Assembly (NCBI GenBank): GCA_024234075.1
Contig: JACKOV010000002.1
Coordinates: 62,001-126,000 of the forward strand
Length of the DNA stretch: 64,000 bases
Direction: 5' to 3'
Source: Nevskiaceae bacterium
GTDB lineage: Bacteria > Pseudomonadota > Gammaproteobacteria > Steroidobacterales > Steroidobacteraceae
The notes below the pieces were generated by a model. That model worked only from the letters and a program-made list of their open reading frames with translations. It was not told the origin of the DNA and ran no database searches. The translations under genes and the position numbers were made by a program. Below, one piece after another: positions 39,282 through 47,038 of the stretch. How positions within the stretch are numbered: the stretch's first letter is position 1; every line of letters starts with the position of its first letter.

Positions 39282-39376
39282 AGAGGTTCAACGGCGTCGT
39301 GGCCGACTCGCCACGGCATGGTCGGAGCGACATCCACCTGGCGCAAACGCTTGGTGAATCCCGCTAGCATGAGCGC

Positions 39377-40561
39377 ATGCAACGTGATCTTCCCATAGCA
39401 ATCGCCGGGGCTGGCCTCGGCGGCCTGGTAACGGCGCTCGCGCTCGCCCGCGAGGGTTTCTCGCGCATCGATGTCTATGAGCGCAGCCCGGTGCTGGCCG
39501 AGGTGGGCGCCGGGCTTACCGTCGGTCCGAACTCGAGTCGCCCGCTGATCGACCTGGGCCTTGGTCCGGGGCTGGCGGCGCGGGCCGATGCGCCGTCCGC
39601 CGGCATGACGCGGCATTGGCGGACCGCAAGGGTGCTGATGAACAGCCTGCGTGGCCGGGCGCTGCTCGATAAGTACGGTGCACCCTACTACTTGATCCAC
39701 CGTGCCGATCTGCTCGACTTGCTGGTCGAAGGCTGTGCCGCCCAGCCGGCCGTGCACATCCATACCGGCCATGCGCTGCAGTCGGTTGCCCAGGATGGGG
39801 ATGGCGTCACACTCGGGTTCGAGCATGGCGTGACCGCGCGGGCCGCCGTGCTGATCGGTTGCGACGGCGTCAAGTCGGTGGTGCGCCGCGAGGCTTTCGT
39901 CGGCGATGCACCGCAATTCAGTGGCTACATTGCCTGGCGTGCGCTGCTGCCCGTCGAGCGGCCCGAGCACAAGCTCGACCCGCCGGCGCAGCTGTTCATC
40001 GGCACCGATCACATGTTCATGCGCTACCACGTGCGGCATGGCGCGTTGACCAACGTGGTGGCGATCGCGCGTGCACGCGACGCGGCCTGGACCGAGGAAG
40101 GCTGGACGATTCCCTCGACCGTCGCCGAACTGGCCTCGCATTACACCGGCTGGCATGAGGACATCATCGCCGCGATCCAGCGAATTCCCGAGTCGCAATG
40201 CTTCAAGTGGGCGATCCACGTGCGCCCGCCACTGCCGACCTGGTGCGCCGGACGGATCGCGCTGGCCGGCGATGCCGCCCATCCGATGACCCCGTTCATG
40301 GGCATGGGCGCGGCGATGGCGATCGAGGATGGCGTGGTGCTGGCGCGCTCGCTGGCCTTGCGGCCGACGCTCGACGATGCGCTCGCGACCTACCAGTCGC
40401 TGCGCAAGCCGCGTGCCGACTTCGTGCAGACCGAGTCGGCCAAGCGCGGCCTGCGGCTGATGGGCAGCGATCCGGACTCCTACGGCCAGAGTCGCGAGGT
40501 CAGCGAGGATACGCTGGGCTTGTTCGCCTATGACGCGATGAACGTGGTGCCGACGGGCTGA
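39377..40561 (+). CDS. FAD-dependent aromatic hydroxylase-like monooxygenase
   Basis: 394 residues. Dinucleotide-binding GAGLGGLVTALALAREG at residues 11-27, the DG motif GCDGVKSVVR, and the GD motif RIALAGDAAHPMTPFMGMGAAMAIED. This architecture is that of group A flavoprotein monooxygenases (salicylate / 3-hydroxybenzoate hydroxylase-like). It is predicted to hydroxylate an aromatic ring with NAD(P)H and O2. The substrate is not determinable. Its stop overlaps the next gene's ATG (TGATG). Confidence 0.88.
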   Translation: MQRDLPIAIAGAGLGGLVTALALAREGFSRIDVYERSPVLAEVGAGLTVGPNSSRPLIDLGLGPGLAARADAPSAGMTRHWRTARVLMNSLRGRALLDKYGAPYYLIHRADLLDLLVEGCAAQPAVHIHTGHALQSVAQDGDGVTLGFEHGVTARAAVLIGCDGVKSVVRREAFVGDAPQFSGYIAWRALLPVERPEHKLDPPAQLFIGTDHMFMRYHVRHGALTNVVAIARARDAAWTEEGWTIPSTVAELASHYTGWHEDIIAAIQRIPESQCFKWAIHVRPPLPTWCAGRIALAGDAAHPMTPFMGMGAAMAIEDGVVLARSLALRPTLDDALATYQSLRKPRADFVQTESAKRGLRLMGSDPDSYGQSREVSEDTLGLFAYDAMNVVPTG

Positions 40562-40962
40562 TGGGTCGCAGGGTCCCGCTGCCGCCCGAGGTACGCCGGA
40601 CACTGCATCGTCTGTTCGGCGACGGCGTCGATCGGGTCGAGATCATCGAGCATTCCTGGTGGATGAGGTTGCACGGTCGCGCGCAGGCGACGACCCGCCG
40701 GCGGCGGATCTACCTGCGCGGCAGCGCCGCGGATTTTTTCGAGAACCCGGTGCTGCTGCTGCACGAATACTTCCACGTGCTGCGGCAATGGGAGCCGCGC
40801 CAGCTCTCGGTCTGGCGCTATCTGCTCGAGTGGTTCCGCCGCGGCTACTGGGACAACCGCTTCGAAGTCGAGGCGCGTGAATTCACCGAAGATCATCTGT
40901 ATCGGTTCCGTGCGTGGCTGGCGCAGGATCGCGGTCAACCACCGGAATCGCGCGACGTCTGA
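40561..40962 (+). CDS. Small HExxH putative metallopeptidase
   Basis: 133 residues, no signal peptide. The zinc-type motif HEYFH lies in LLLHEYFHVLRQWEPRQLS (about residue 66), followed by WRYLLEWFRRGYWDNRFEVEAREF, where a downstream Glu could be the third ligand. No family is assigned with certainty; it resembles DUF4157-like minimal metallopeptidase domains. Translationally coupled to the monooxygenase. Confidence 0.65.
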   Translation: MGRRVPLPPEVRRTLHRLFGDGVDRVEIIEHSWWMRLHGRAQATTRRRRIYLRGSAADFFENPVLLLHEYFHVLRQWEPRQLSVWRYLLEWFRRGYWDNRFEVEAREFTEDHLYRFRAWLAQDRGQPPESRDV

Positions 40963-41000
40963 TTTTCAGCCGACAGCGAGGCGAGGTCTGCAGCATGCGC

Positions 41001-41459
41001 TCAGTGCTTCGGCCGTACGTGCCGATGCCGCTCGCCGCCATGGCGATGCTCGCCTCCCTCCTCGACCGGCACCAGGTTCATTTGACCATGGCGCACGCCG
41101 CGCTCGGCGATCAGCGTCTCGCCGAAGCGGCGGACGGCTTCGAGCGGCCCTTTGAGGATCAGGGTCTCGAGGCATTGCTCGTGGTCGAGGTGGGCATGCA
41201 TGCCCGACACCACCAGGTCGTGGTGATCGTGCTGCATGGCCGTCAGGCGCTCGCCCAGCTCGCGTTCGTGGTGGCTGTAGACGAAGGACAGGGTGGCGAC
41301 GCAGGCGCCGGCCTGGGGCACGCGTCGCACGCGGGTGCGTAGCTGCTCGCGCAGCAGGTCGCGCATGGCTTCGCTGCGGTTGGCGTAGCCGCGCTCGTGG
41401 ATCAGCTCGTCGAACTCGCGGACCAGCTCGGTGTCGAGCGAAATCGTGATGCGTTCCAT
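41001..41459 (-). CDS. nikR: Nickel-responsive regulator NikR
   Basis: 152 residues from the ATG at 41459. N-terminal ribbon-helix-helix MERITISLDTELVREFDELI and C-terminal ACT-like metal domain with the nickel ligands in MQHDHHDLVVSGMHAHLDHEQCLE (His, His-x-His, Cys). The His-rich C-terminal tail GGEHRHGGERHRH may also bind metal. It normally represses nickel uptake genes. None is adjacent; instead it sits downstream of an ABC-2 exporter on the same strand. Confidence 0.93.
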   Translation of the reverse strand: MERITISLDTELVREFDELIHERGYANRSEAMRDLLREQLRTRVRRVPQAGACVATLSFVYSHHERELGERLTAMQHDHHDLVVSGMHAHLDHEQCLETLILKGPLEAVRRFGETLIAERGVRHGQMNLVPVEEGGEHRHGGERHRHVRPKH

Positions 41460-41525
41460 CTTCGGAGCTCCTGCGAAGCCGTCGCCGCTATGCGCGATGA
41501 ACGGTCCGCTCAAGGGTTCGACTAT

Positions 41526-42704
41526 TCAGCCAAGGATCGACTCGCGTTCGTACAGCCGGCCGGCCAGCCAGGCGAGCAGCAGGCCGAGGGCCAGGCTCGC
41601 GCCGGCCGACAGGGCCAATGATGCCGTGTCCACACCTTCGCCGCGCAGCAGCTGGGTCATCAGGAAGTGCTGGCCGAGTGTGGGTACGGCCATCAGCGAC
41701 AGGCTCGGCTGCAGGCCGAGCGGCCCGATGAACGCCAGCGGCAGGGTCGGCAGCATGATCGCGAAGCCGAGATAGCTCTGGGCCTCGCGATAGCTGCGGG
41801 TGAACGAGGCGACCACGGTCAGCAGCGCGGCGCCGGGCAGCGCCAGCGGCGCGACCACGCCGATGATGCCGAGCACGGTCGCGGGGCCGAGATTCGCGGT
41901 CATGCCGAAGTCCTCGAGGCGCACGAAGCGCACGGCGACGGCGCAGGCGACCACGGTCAGCACGAGCGAAGCGAGCATGTACACGGCGGTTGCGGCGATC
42001 TTGCCGTAGATGAGGTGGGTGCGTGGCACCGGGGTCGTCAGCAGCGATTCGAGCGAGCCGCGTTCGCGCTCGCCGGCGGTGGCGTCGATGGCCAGATACA
42101 TGCCGCCGGCCAGCATCGCGAAAATCACCAGGAAGCTCATCAGGCCCAGGGCCACGACGGCACGGCTGGCCGGGGTTGCGACGTCGATGTCCTGCACGGC
42201 GATCGGTACGATCGAGGTCGGGTCGACGCCGCGGGCCAGCAGCCGCAACTGGGCGAGGGTCTGGGTGTGGTGGGCCAGCAGGCCGCGCAGGCGCTCGACG
42301 TAGCTGCCGTTGAACATGTCCGAGGCATCGGCATAGACGAGCAGTGGTGCCGGCTGGGCGGCTGCCAATCGAGCGCCGAAATCTTCGGGCACGAACACCA
42401 CGGCCTTGTGCGACTTGTCGAGCACCGCGGCGCGGGACTGCGTTTCGTCATAGCCGACCCGCTCGACTGTGACGGCATGCTGCTCCAGAAACGCGACCAG
42501 GTTCGGCGCGCGCTCGGCATGGGCCACGGCGACGGTCATCGGGGCATCGGCGCGCGTGGCGCCGCGATCGACCATCAGCTGCAGGGTCGCAGCCAGCAGC
42601 AGGGGCCCGAACAACGGCCCGAAGACCAGGGCTGCAAAGATCGTGCGCCGGTCGCGCAGGTTCTCCAGCACCTCCTTGCGGAACACGGTCAGCAGGCCGC
42701 GCAT
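41526..42704 (-). CDS. ABC-2 type transporter permease (NatB-like)
   Basis: 392 residues. It starts MRGLLTVFRKEVLENLRDRRTIFAALVFGPLF, the classical NatB/ABC-2 N-terminus with TM1. A large extracytoplasmic loop (residues 45-170) follows, then five TM helices near 180-385, including the GERERGSLESLLTTPVPRTHLIYGK coupling segment. It pairs with the ATPase encoded immediately upstream (ATGA overlap). Exporter; substrate unknown (NatAB exports Na+ in Bacillus, but many relatives do not). Confidence 0.87.
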   Translation of the reverse strand: MRGLLTVFRKEVLENLRDRRTIFAALVFGPLFGPLLLAATLQLMVDRGATRADAPMTVAVAHAERAPNLVAFLEQHAVTVERVGYDETQSRAAVLDKSHKAVVFVPEDFGARLAAAQPAPLLVYADASDMFNGSYVERLRGLLAHHTQTLAQLRLLARGVDPTSIVPIAVQDIDVATPASRAVVALGLMSFLVIFAMLAGGMYLAIDATAGERERGSLESLLTTPVPRTHLIYGKIAATAVYMLASLVLTVVACAVAVRFVRLEDFGMTANLGPATVLGIIGVVAPLALPGAALLTVVASFTRSYREAQSYLGFAIMLPTLPLAFIGPLGLQPSLSLMAVPTLGQHFLMTQLLRGEGVDTASLALSAGASLALGLLLAWLAGRLYERESILG

Positions 42705-43435
42705 CAGCCCAGGCCCTCCGGGCTGCCGATCAAGCGTACGAAGGCCTCTTCGAGACCGCTCGCGCCGGAGCGTTCGAGCAAGGCGGCCGGCGTGCCGGCG
42801 GCGACCACGGCGCCTTGCGCGATCACCACCACCTCGTCACAGAGTGCCGCGACTTCCTGCATCACGTGGCTCGAGAACAGCACGCAATGGCCGGCGTCGC
42901 GCAACCGGGCCAGCAACTGCCGCAGGCTGCGCACCGCCATCACGTCCAGTCCGTTGGTCGGCTCGTCGAGCACCAGGTTGCGCGGCCGGTGGACCAGCGC
43001 GCGGGCCAGTGCGGTCTTGAGTCGCTGGCCTTGCGAGAATCCCTTGGCCTGCCGCGTCGCGCAGTCGGCCATCTCGAGCATCTCGATCAATTCGTCGGCG
43101 CGCTGTTCGCGTTCGGCGCGTGCCAGGCCATGCAGCTCCGCGAAATACAGGATGTTCTCGCGGCCGCTCAGGTGCGGGTACAGACCGGCGGCGTGCGACA
43201 GCACGCCGATCCGCCGTCGTGCGGCGAGCGGTTGCTGCACGGCGTCGAGCTCGTCGATCAGCGCCGTGCCGGCATCGGGCCGGAGCACGGTGGAGATCAT
43301 CCGCAGGCTCGTCGATTTGCCGGCGCCGTTCGGGCCGAGCAGGCCGGTGATGCGGCCGTCGGCGGCGGTGAAGCTGACTGCGCGCACCGCCTGCACGGCA
43401 CCGAAGCGCTTGGCGAGTTCTCGCGCCTCGATCAT
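42704..43435 (-). CDS. ABC transporter ATP-binding protein (NatA-like)
   Basis: 243 residues from the ATG at 43435. Walker A GPNGAGKSTSL, Q-loop region, ABC signature FSQGQRLKTALARAL, Walker B LVLDEPTNGLD and H-loop SSHVMQE. Drives the ABC-2 permease encoded next. Its ATG overlaps the end of the preceding secreted hydrolase gene by 4 nt, and its stop overlaps the permease ATG, so all three are tightly coupled. Confidence 0.92.
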   Translation of the reverse strand: MIEARELAKRFGAVQAVRAVSFTAADGRITGLLGPNGAGKSTSLRMISTVLRPDAGTALIDELDAVQQPLAARRRIGVLSHAAGLYPHLSGRENILYFAELHGLARAEREQRADELIEMLEMADCATRQAKGFSQGQRLKTALARALVHRPRNLVLDEPTNGLDVMAVRSLRQLLARLRDAGHCVLFSSHVMQEVAALCDEVVVIAQGAVVAAGTPAALLERSGASGLEEAFVRLIGSPEGLG

Positions 43436-44973
43436 GGCGGCGGTCCCGCCGGGCTGGTGAAAAACGGTGCCGGCCGCGATCGGGCGAGACAGCCTGCGTC
43501 GAGCCGCGCCGGATCGGTGTCGCGGATGAACTCCGCCACGATCCGGTCCATGCAGGTGACGCCGATCTGCCCGTGGCCCTTGCCCGGTATCACCAGATGC
43601 CGGGCGCGGGTGAGTCCCTGCATGGCCGCGACCGCGCCGGCCGGCGGCGTGACCGGGTCGTCGGCACCGGAGAGCAGCAGCACCGGTACATCGCTCGCCA
43701 GCGGCTCGCGGAAATCGGCATCGAGCGGGCCGCGCGGCCAGGCGGTGCACAGCGCCTGCAGGCCATCGAGCATGCCGACGCCGAGATAGGTGGCCGCGAG
43801 CCGCGTCCGGTCGACCCGGCGAGCGTCGATGAACGGCACGTCTTCGGTGCAGACCACGGTGTTGTGCATGCCGAAGGCGAGCTGGCCGCGCAGGCCGCCG
43901 GCGCTGACCAGGAACAGGCCTGCGAGCGGCGTGAAATTGTGGTTCGTCTGTGCCTCGTGCAGGGCCATCGGCAGCAGCGAGGCCTGCAGGTCGGCGTAGC
44001 TCGACAGCCGCAGCACCGCGCCGAGGTGTTGGGCGGTGAAGTGCAAGGCGCGGGGCGTGCCGGTCGCCGGGTCGGGCAGGGTCAGGTCGAGCGGTGCGGC
44101 GTCGAGGCTGGCGCGCAGCGCCCGATAGTGCTGCGCCGGATCGCCGAAAGCGGCGTGGCAGGCCGGGTCCGCGGTGCAGCGCGCGAGGAGCCGCTCGAGT
44201 GCGGCTTCGGCGTCGAGTGCCAGCTCCGGCCCGAGCGCGAGACCGGGCGGTACCACGCCGTCGAGGATCACGCTGCGGGTGTGCTGCGGGAAGCGACGCA
44301 GGTAGTGCTGGGCGACCCGCGAGCCATACGAGGTGCCGTACAGGTTGATCTGCGCGTAACCGAGAGCGACGCGCACCCGGTCGAGATCCTGCACGGCGAC
44401 GCTGGTGGTGTACGGCCGGACATCGCGGCCGGCTTGCTGCAGTGAATCGAGGCAGCGCTGCGCCAGTGCCGGCACCATCGATGGATCATTGCCAGCGAGA
44501 TCTTCTTCGTCGAGCTCGCATTGCAGTGCTGCCGACCGACCGGTGCCGCGCTGGTCGAGCAGCACGATGTCGCGGTCGCGGCCGATGCGCGTGAACGCCG
44601 CAGCAACCAGTGGATACATGGCCTGGGTGCCGCCGCCCGGGCCGCCGGCGATCAGGAACAGCGGGTCGGCGGCCTTGCGACGGCTGATCGCCGGGACGCG
44701 GGCGATAGACAGTTCGATGCTTCGGCCATCGGCCTGACCGGGATTCTCCGGGACACGCAGCGTTGTGCATTCGGCCGCGAACGCGACGATCCGGCTGGGG
44801 TGTTCGATACGGCAGGGTTGGAAGCTCGGCGGCACGGCGTCAGCTGTGGTGCCGGTGCGGGTGTCGACCACTGTGCTGGCCGCGAGCGCGATCGAGCCGC
44901 CCGCGGCGGCGAGACTGATCGACAGCCGCAGCACAGCGGTGACGGCGAAGGATCTGCAGCGGGCGATGGGCAT
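43432..44973 (-). CDS. Secreted alpha/beta hydrolase (TAP/proline iminopeptidase-like)
   Basis: 513 residues with a signal peptide (hydrophobic residues 9-32). Oxyanion region LFLIAGGPGGGTQAMYP, DQRGTGRS, nucleophile elbow YGTSYGSRVAQHYLRRFP with Ser, a C-terminal TAP-like lobe with Asp in LLLSGADDPVTPP and His in IPGKGHGQIG. So a complete Ser-Asp-His triad is present. It resembles exported tripeptidyl aminopeptidases. First gene of the unit with the ABC-2 exporter, which is an odd pairing. Confidence 0.87.
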   Translation of the reverse strand: MPIARCRSFAVTAVLRLSISLAAAGGSIALAASTVVDTRTGTTADAVPPSFQPCRIEHPSRIVAFAAECTTLRVPENPGQADGRSIELSIARVPAISRRKAADPLFLIAGGPGGGTQAMYPLVAAAFTRIGRDRDIVLLDQRGTGRSAALQCELDEEDLAGNDPSMVPALAQRCLDSLQQAGRDVRPYTTSVAVQDLDRVRVALGYAQINLYGTSYGSRVAQHYLRRFPQHTRSVILDGVVPPGLALGPELALDAEAALERLLARCTADPACHAAFGDPAQHYRALRASLDAAPLDLTLPDPATGTPRALHFTAQHLGAVLRLSSYADLQASLLPMALHEAQTNHNFTPLAGLFLVSAGGLRGQLAFGMHNTVVCTEDVPFIDARRVDRTRLAATYLGVGMLDGLQALCTAWPRGPLDADFREPLASDVPVLLLSGADDPVTPPAGAVAAMQGLTRARHLVIPGKGHGQIGVTCMDRIVAEFIRDTDPARLDAGCLARSRPAPFFTSPAGPPP

Positions 44974-44995
44974 GGGGCGCCCGCGAGTCTACAAT
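44967..44995 (+). promoter_or_regulatory. mnmG promoter
   Basis: TGGGCA (44967-44972), 17-nt spacer, TACAAT (44990-44995). The start near 45002 gives a leader of about 48 nt that contains the hairpin at 45010-45032. It overlaps the start of the divergent hydrolase gene. Confidence 0.5.
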
Positions 44996-45009
44996 ACGCG
45001 CCCCCTTAC

Positions 45010-45032
45010 AAACCCCTGACATTTCAGGGTTT
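45010..45032 (+). promoter_or_regulatory. Hairpin in the mnmG leader
   Basis: Arms AAACCCCTGA and TCAGGGTTT pair with one bulged C around a 4-nt loop, ending 17 nt before the mnmG ATG. Possibly a translational control or a protein-binding element. AT-rich flanks and an unusually AT-rich stem stand out in this GC-rich genome. Confidence 0.4.
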
Positions 45033-45049
45033 ATTGTCGGCCTGGAACC

Positions 45050-46966
45050 ATGCGCTTTGCCCGACGGTACGACGTGATCGTGGTGGGTGGCGGCCATGCC
45101 GGCACCGAGGCGGCGCTCGCCTGCGCGCGCATGGGCTGCGACACCCTGTTGCTGACCCAGAGCATCGAGACGCTCGGCCAGATGAGCTGCAATCCGGCTT
45201 TCGGCGGCATCGGCAAGGGGCACCTGGTACGCGAGATCGACGCGCTCGGCGGGGCGATGGCGCGGGCCGCCGACCGGGCCGGCATCCAGTTCCGCACCCT
45301 GAATGCGAGCAAGGGCCCCGCGGTGCGGGCCACCCGGGCCCAGGCCGATCGGCGGCTCTACAAGCACGCCATCCGCCAACTGCTCGAAGACCAGCCGAAC
45401 CTGCAGCTGTTCCAGCAGGAGGTGGCCGACCTGATCGTCGAGGACGGCCGGGTCGGCGGCGTGGTCACGCTGACCGGCATCGCGTTCGAGGCCGCGAGCG
45501 TCGTGCTGACGGTCGGCACTTTCCTCGGCGGCCGGATCCACGTCGGCCTCGAGCAGCACGCCGGCGGCCGGGCCGGCGATCCGCCGTCCAATCGTCTGGC
45601 GGCCCGCCTGCGTGAGCTGGCGCCGCGCGTCGGCCGGCTCAAGACCGGCACGCCACCGCGAATCGATGGTCGCAGCGTCGATTTCACGGTCATGGCGCCA
45701 CAGTATTCGGACGACCCTTTGCCGGTGTTTTCGTATCTGGGACGAGTCAGTGATCATCCAAGACAGGTGCCTTGTTTCATTACTGCGACGAACGAGCGTA
45801 CCCACGAGATCATCCGCGCCGGTTGCGACCGCTCGCCGATGTATACCGGCCGGATTGAGGGCGTCGGCCCGCGCTACTGCCCGTCGGTCGAGGACAAGAT
45901 CCAGCGCTTCGCCGGCAAGAGCTCCCACCAGATTTTCGTCGAGCCCGAGGGGTTGGATACCCAGGAGCTCTATCCCAACGGCATCTCGACCAGTCTGCCG
46001 TTCGACGTGCAGCTGGAGTTCGTGCGGACCATCCGCGGTTTCGAGCACGCCCACCTGACCCGGCCCGGCTATGCGATCGAATACGATTTCTTCGACCCGC
46101 GGGACCTGCGGCCGAGCCTCGAGACCGGCATCGGCGGGCTGTTCTTCGCCGGCCAGATCAACGGCACGACCGGCTACGAGGAGGCCGGCGCCCAGGGCAT
46201 CGTCGCCGGCATCAATGCCGCGCTGCAGGTCCGGGACCGCGAGCCCTGGGTCCCGTCGCGGGCCGAGTCCTACCTCGGCGTGCTGATCGACGATCTGGTG
46301 ACCCAGGGGACCCGCGAGCCCTATCGCATGTTCACCAGTCGCGCCGAGCATCGCCTGCTGCTGCGCGAGGACAATGCCGACCTGCGGCTGACGCCGGTCG
46401 GGCGTCGGCTGGGGCTGGTCGACGACGAGCGCTGGACCTTGTTCGAGCACAAGCGCGAAGCCGCGGAAGCCGAGGTCCGGCGGCTCGAAGACCATTGGGT
46501 CCGCGCCACCGAGGTGCAGGACTGGGCCACGCGCGTGACCGGCGCGCCGCTGTCGCGCGATGTCAGTGCCATGGATCTGCTGCGCCGTCCCGACGTCGAT
46601 TACGACGATCTGGTCGCGCTCGGCGAGGAGGCGCTGCCGGTACTCGCCGCCGGCAATCCGCTGTCGGCGCTGGCGCAGCTCGACGACCGTCTGCCCGAGG
46701 CGGTGCGGCTGCAGGTCGAGGTGCGCGCCAAGTATTCCGGCTACATCGAGCGCCAGCAGCAGGATATCGAGCGGGCGCGCCGGCACGAGTCGTTGGCGTT
46801 GCCCGAAGATCTCGACTATGCCGGCCTGGGTGGGTTGTCGAACGAGGCCCGGCAGAATCTCGCCGCGGTACGGCCGGCGACGCTCGGCCAGGCCTCACGC
46901 GTGCCGGGTATCACGCCGGCTGCGGTTTCGATCCTGCTGATCCATCTGAAGAAGCGCGCCGGCTGA
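45050..46966 (+). CDS. mnmG: tRNA uridine-5-carboxymethylaminomethyl modification enzyme MnmG
   Basis: 638 residues. FAD-binding VVGGGHAGTEAALACARMG at the N-terminus, then the GidA signatures MSCNPAFGGIGKGHLVREIDALGG and LKTGTPPRIDGRSVDF, the QINGTTGYEEAGAQGI block and the C-terminal helical domain that contacts MnmE. Partner of MnmE in cmnm5U34 formation. In most gammaproteobacteria rsmG-parA-parB follow; here a usp gene on the other strand does. Confidence 0.97.
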   Translation: MRFARRYDVIVVGGGHAGTEAALACARMGCDTLLLTQSIETLGQMSCNPAFGGIGKGHLVREIDALGGAMARAADRAGIQFRTLNASKGPAVRATRAQADRRLYKHAIRQLLEDQPNLQLFQQEVADLIVEDGRVGGVVTLTGIAFEAASVVLTVGTFLGGRIHVGLEQHAGGRAGDPPSNRLAARLRELAPRVGRLKTGTPPRIDGRSVDFTVMAPQYSDDPLPVFSYLGRVSDHPRQVPCFITATNERTHEIIRAGCDRSPMYTGRIEGVGPRYCPSVEDKIQRFAGKSSHQIFVEPEGLDTQELYPNGISTSLPFDVQLEFVRTIRGFEHAHLTRPGYAIEYDFFDPRDLRPSLETGIGGLFFAGQINGTTGYEEAGAQGIVAGINAALQVRDREPWVPSRAESYLGVLIDDLVTQGTREPYRMFTSRAEHRLLLREDNADLRLTPVGRRLGLVDDERWTLFEHKREAAEAEVRRLEDHWVRATEVQDWATRVTGAPLSRDVSAMDLLRRPDVDYDDLVALGEEALPVLAAGNPLSALAQLDDRLPEAVRLQVEVRAKYSGYIERQQQDIERARRHESLALPEDLDYAGLGGLSNEARQNLAAVRPATLGQASRVPGITPAAVSILLIHLKKRAG

Positions 46967-47038
46967 GCGTCGCTCCGCGGCACTGAACCCGGCTCCGCCG
47001 ACCAGCTGCCGGTTTCGGCAGCGCTTGATGCGCCGCTG

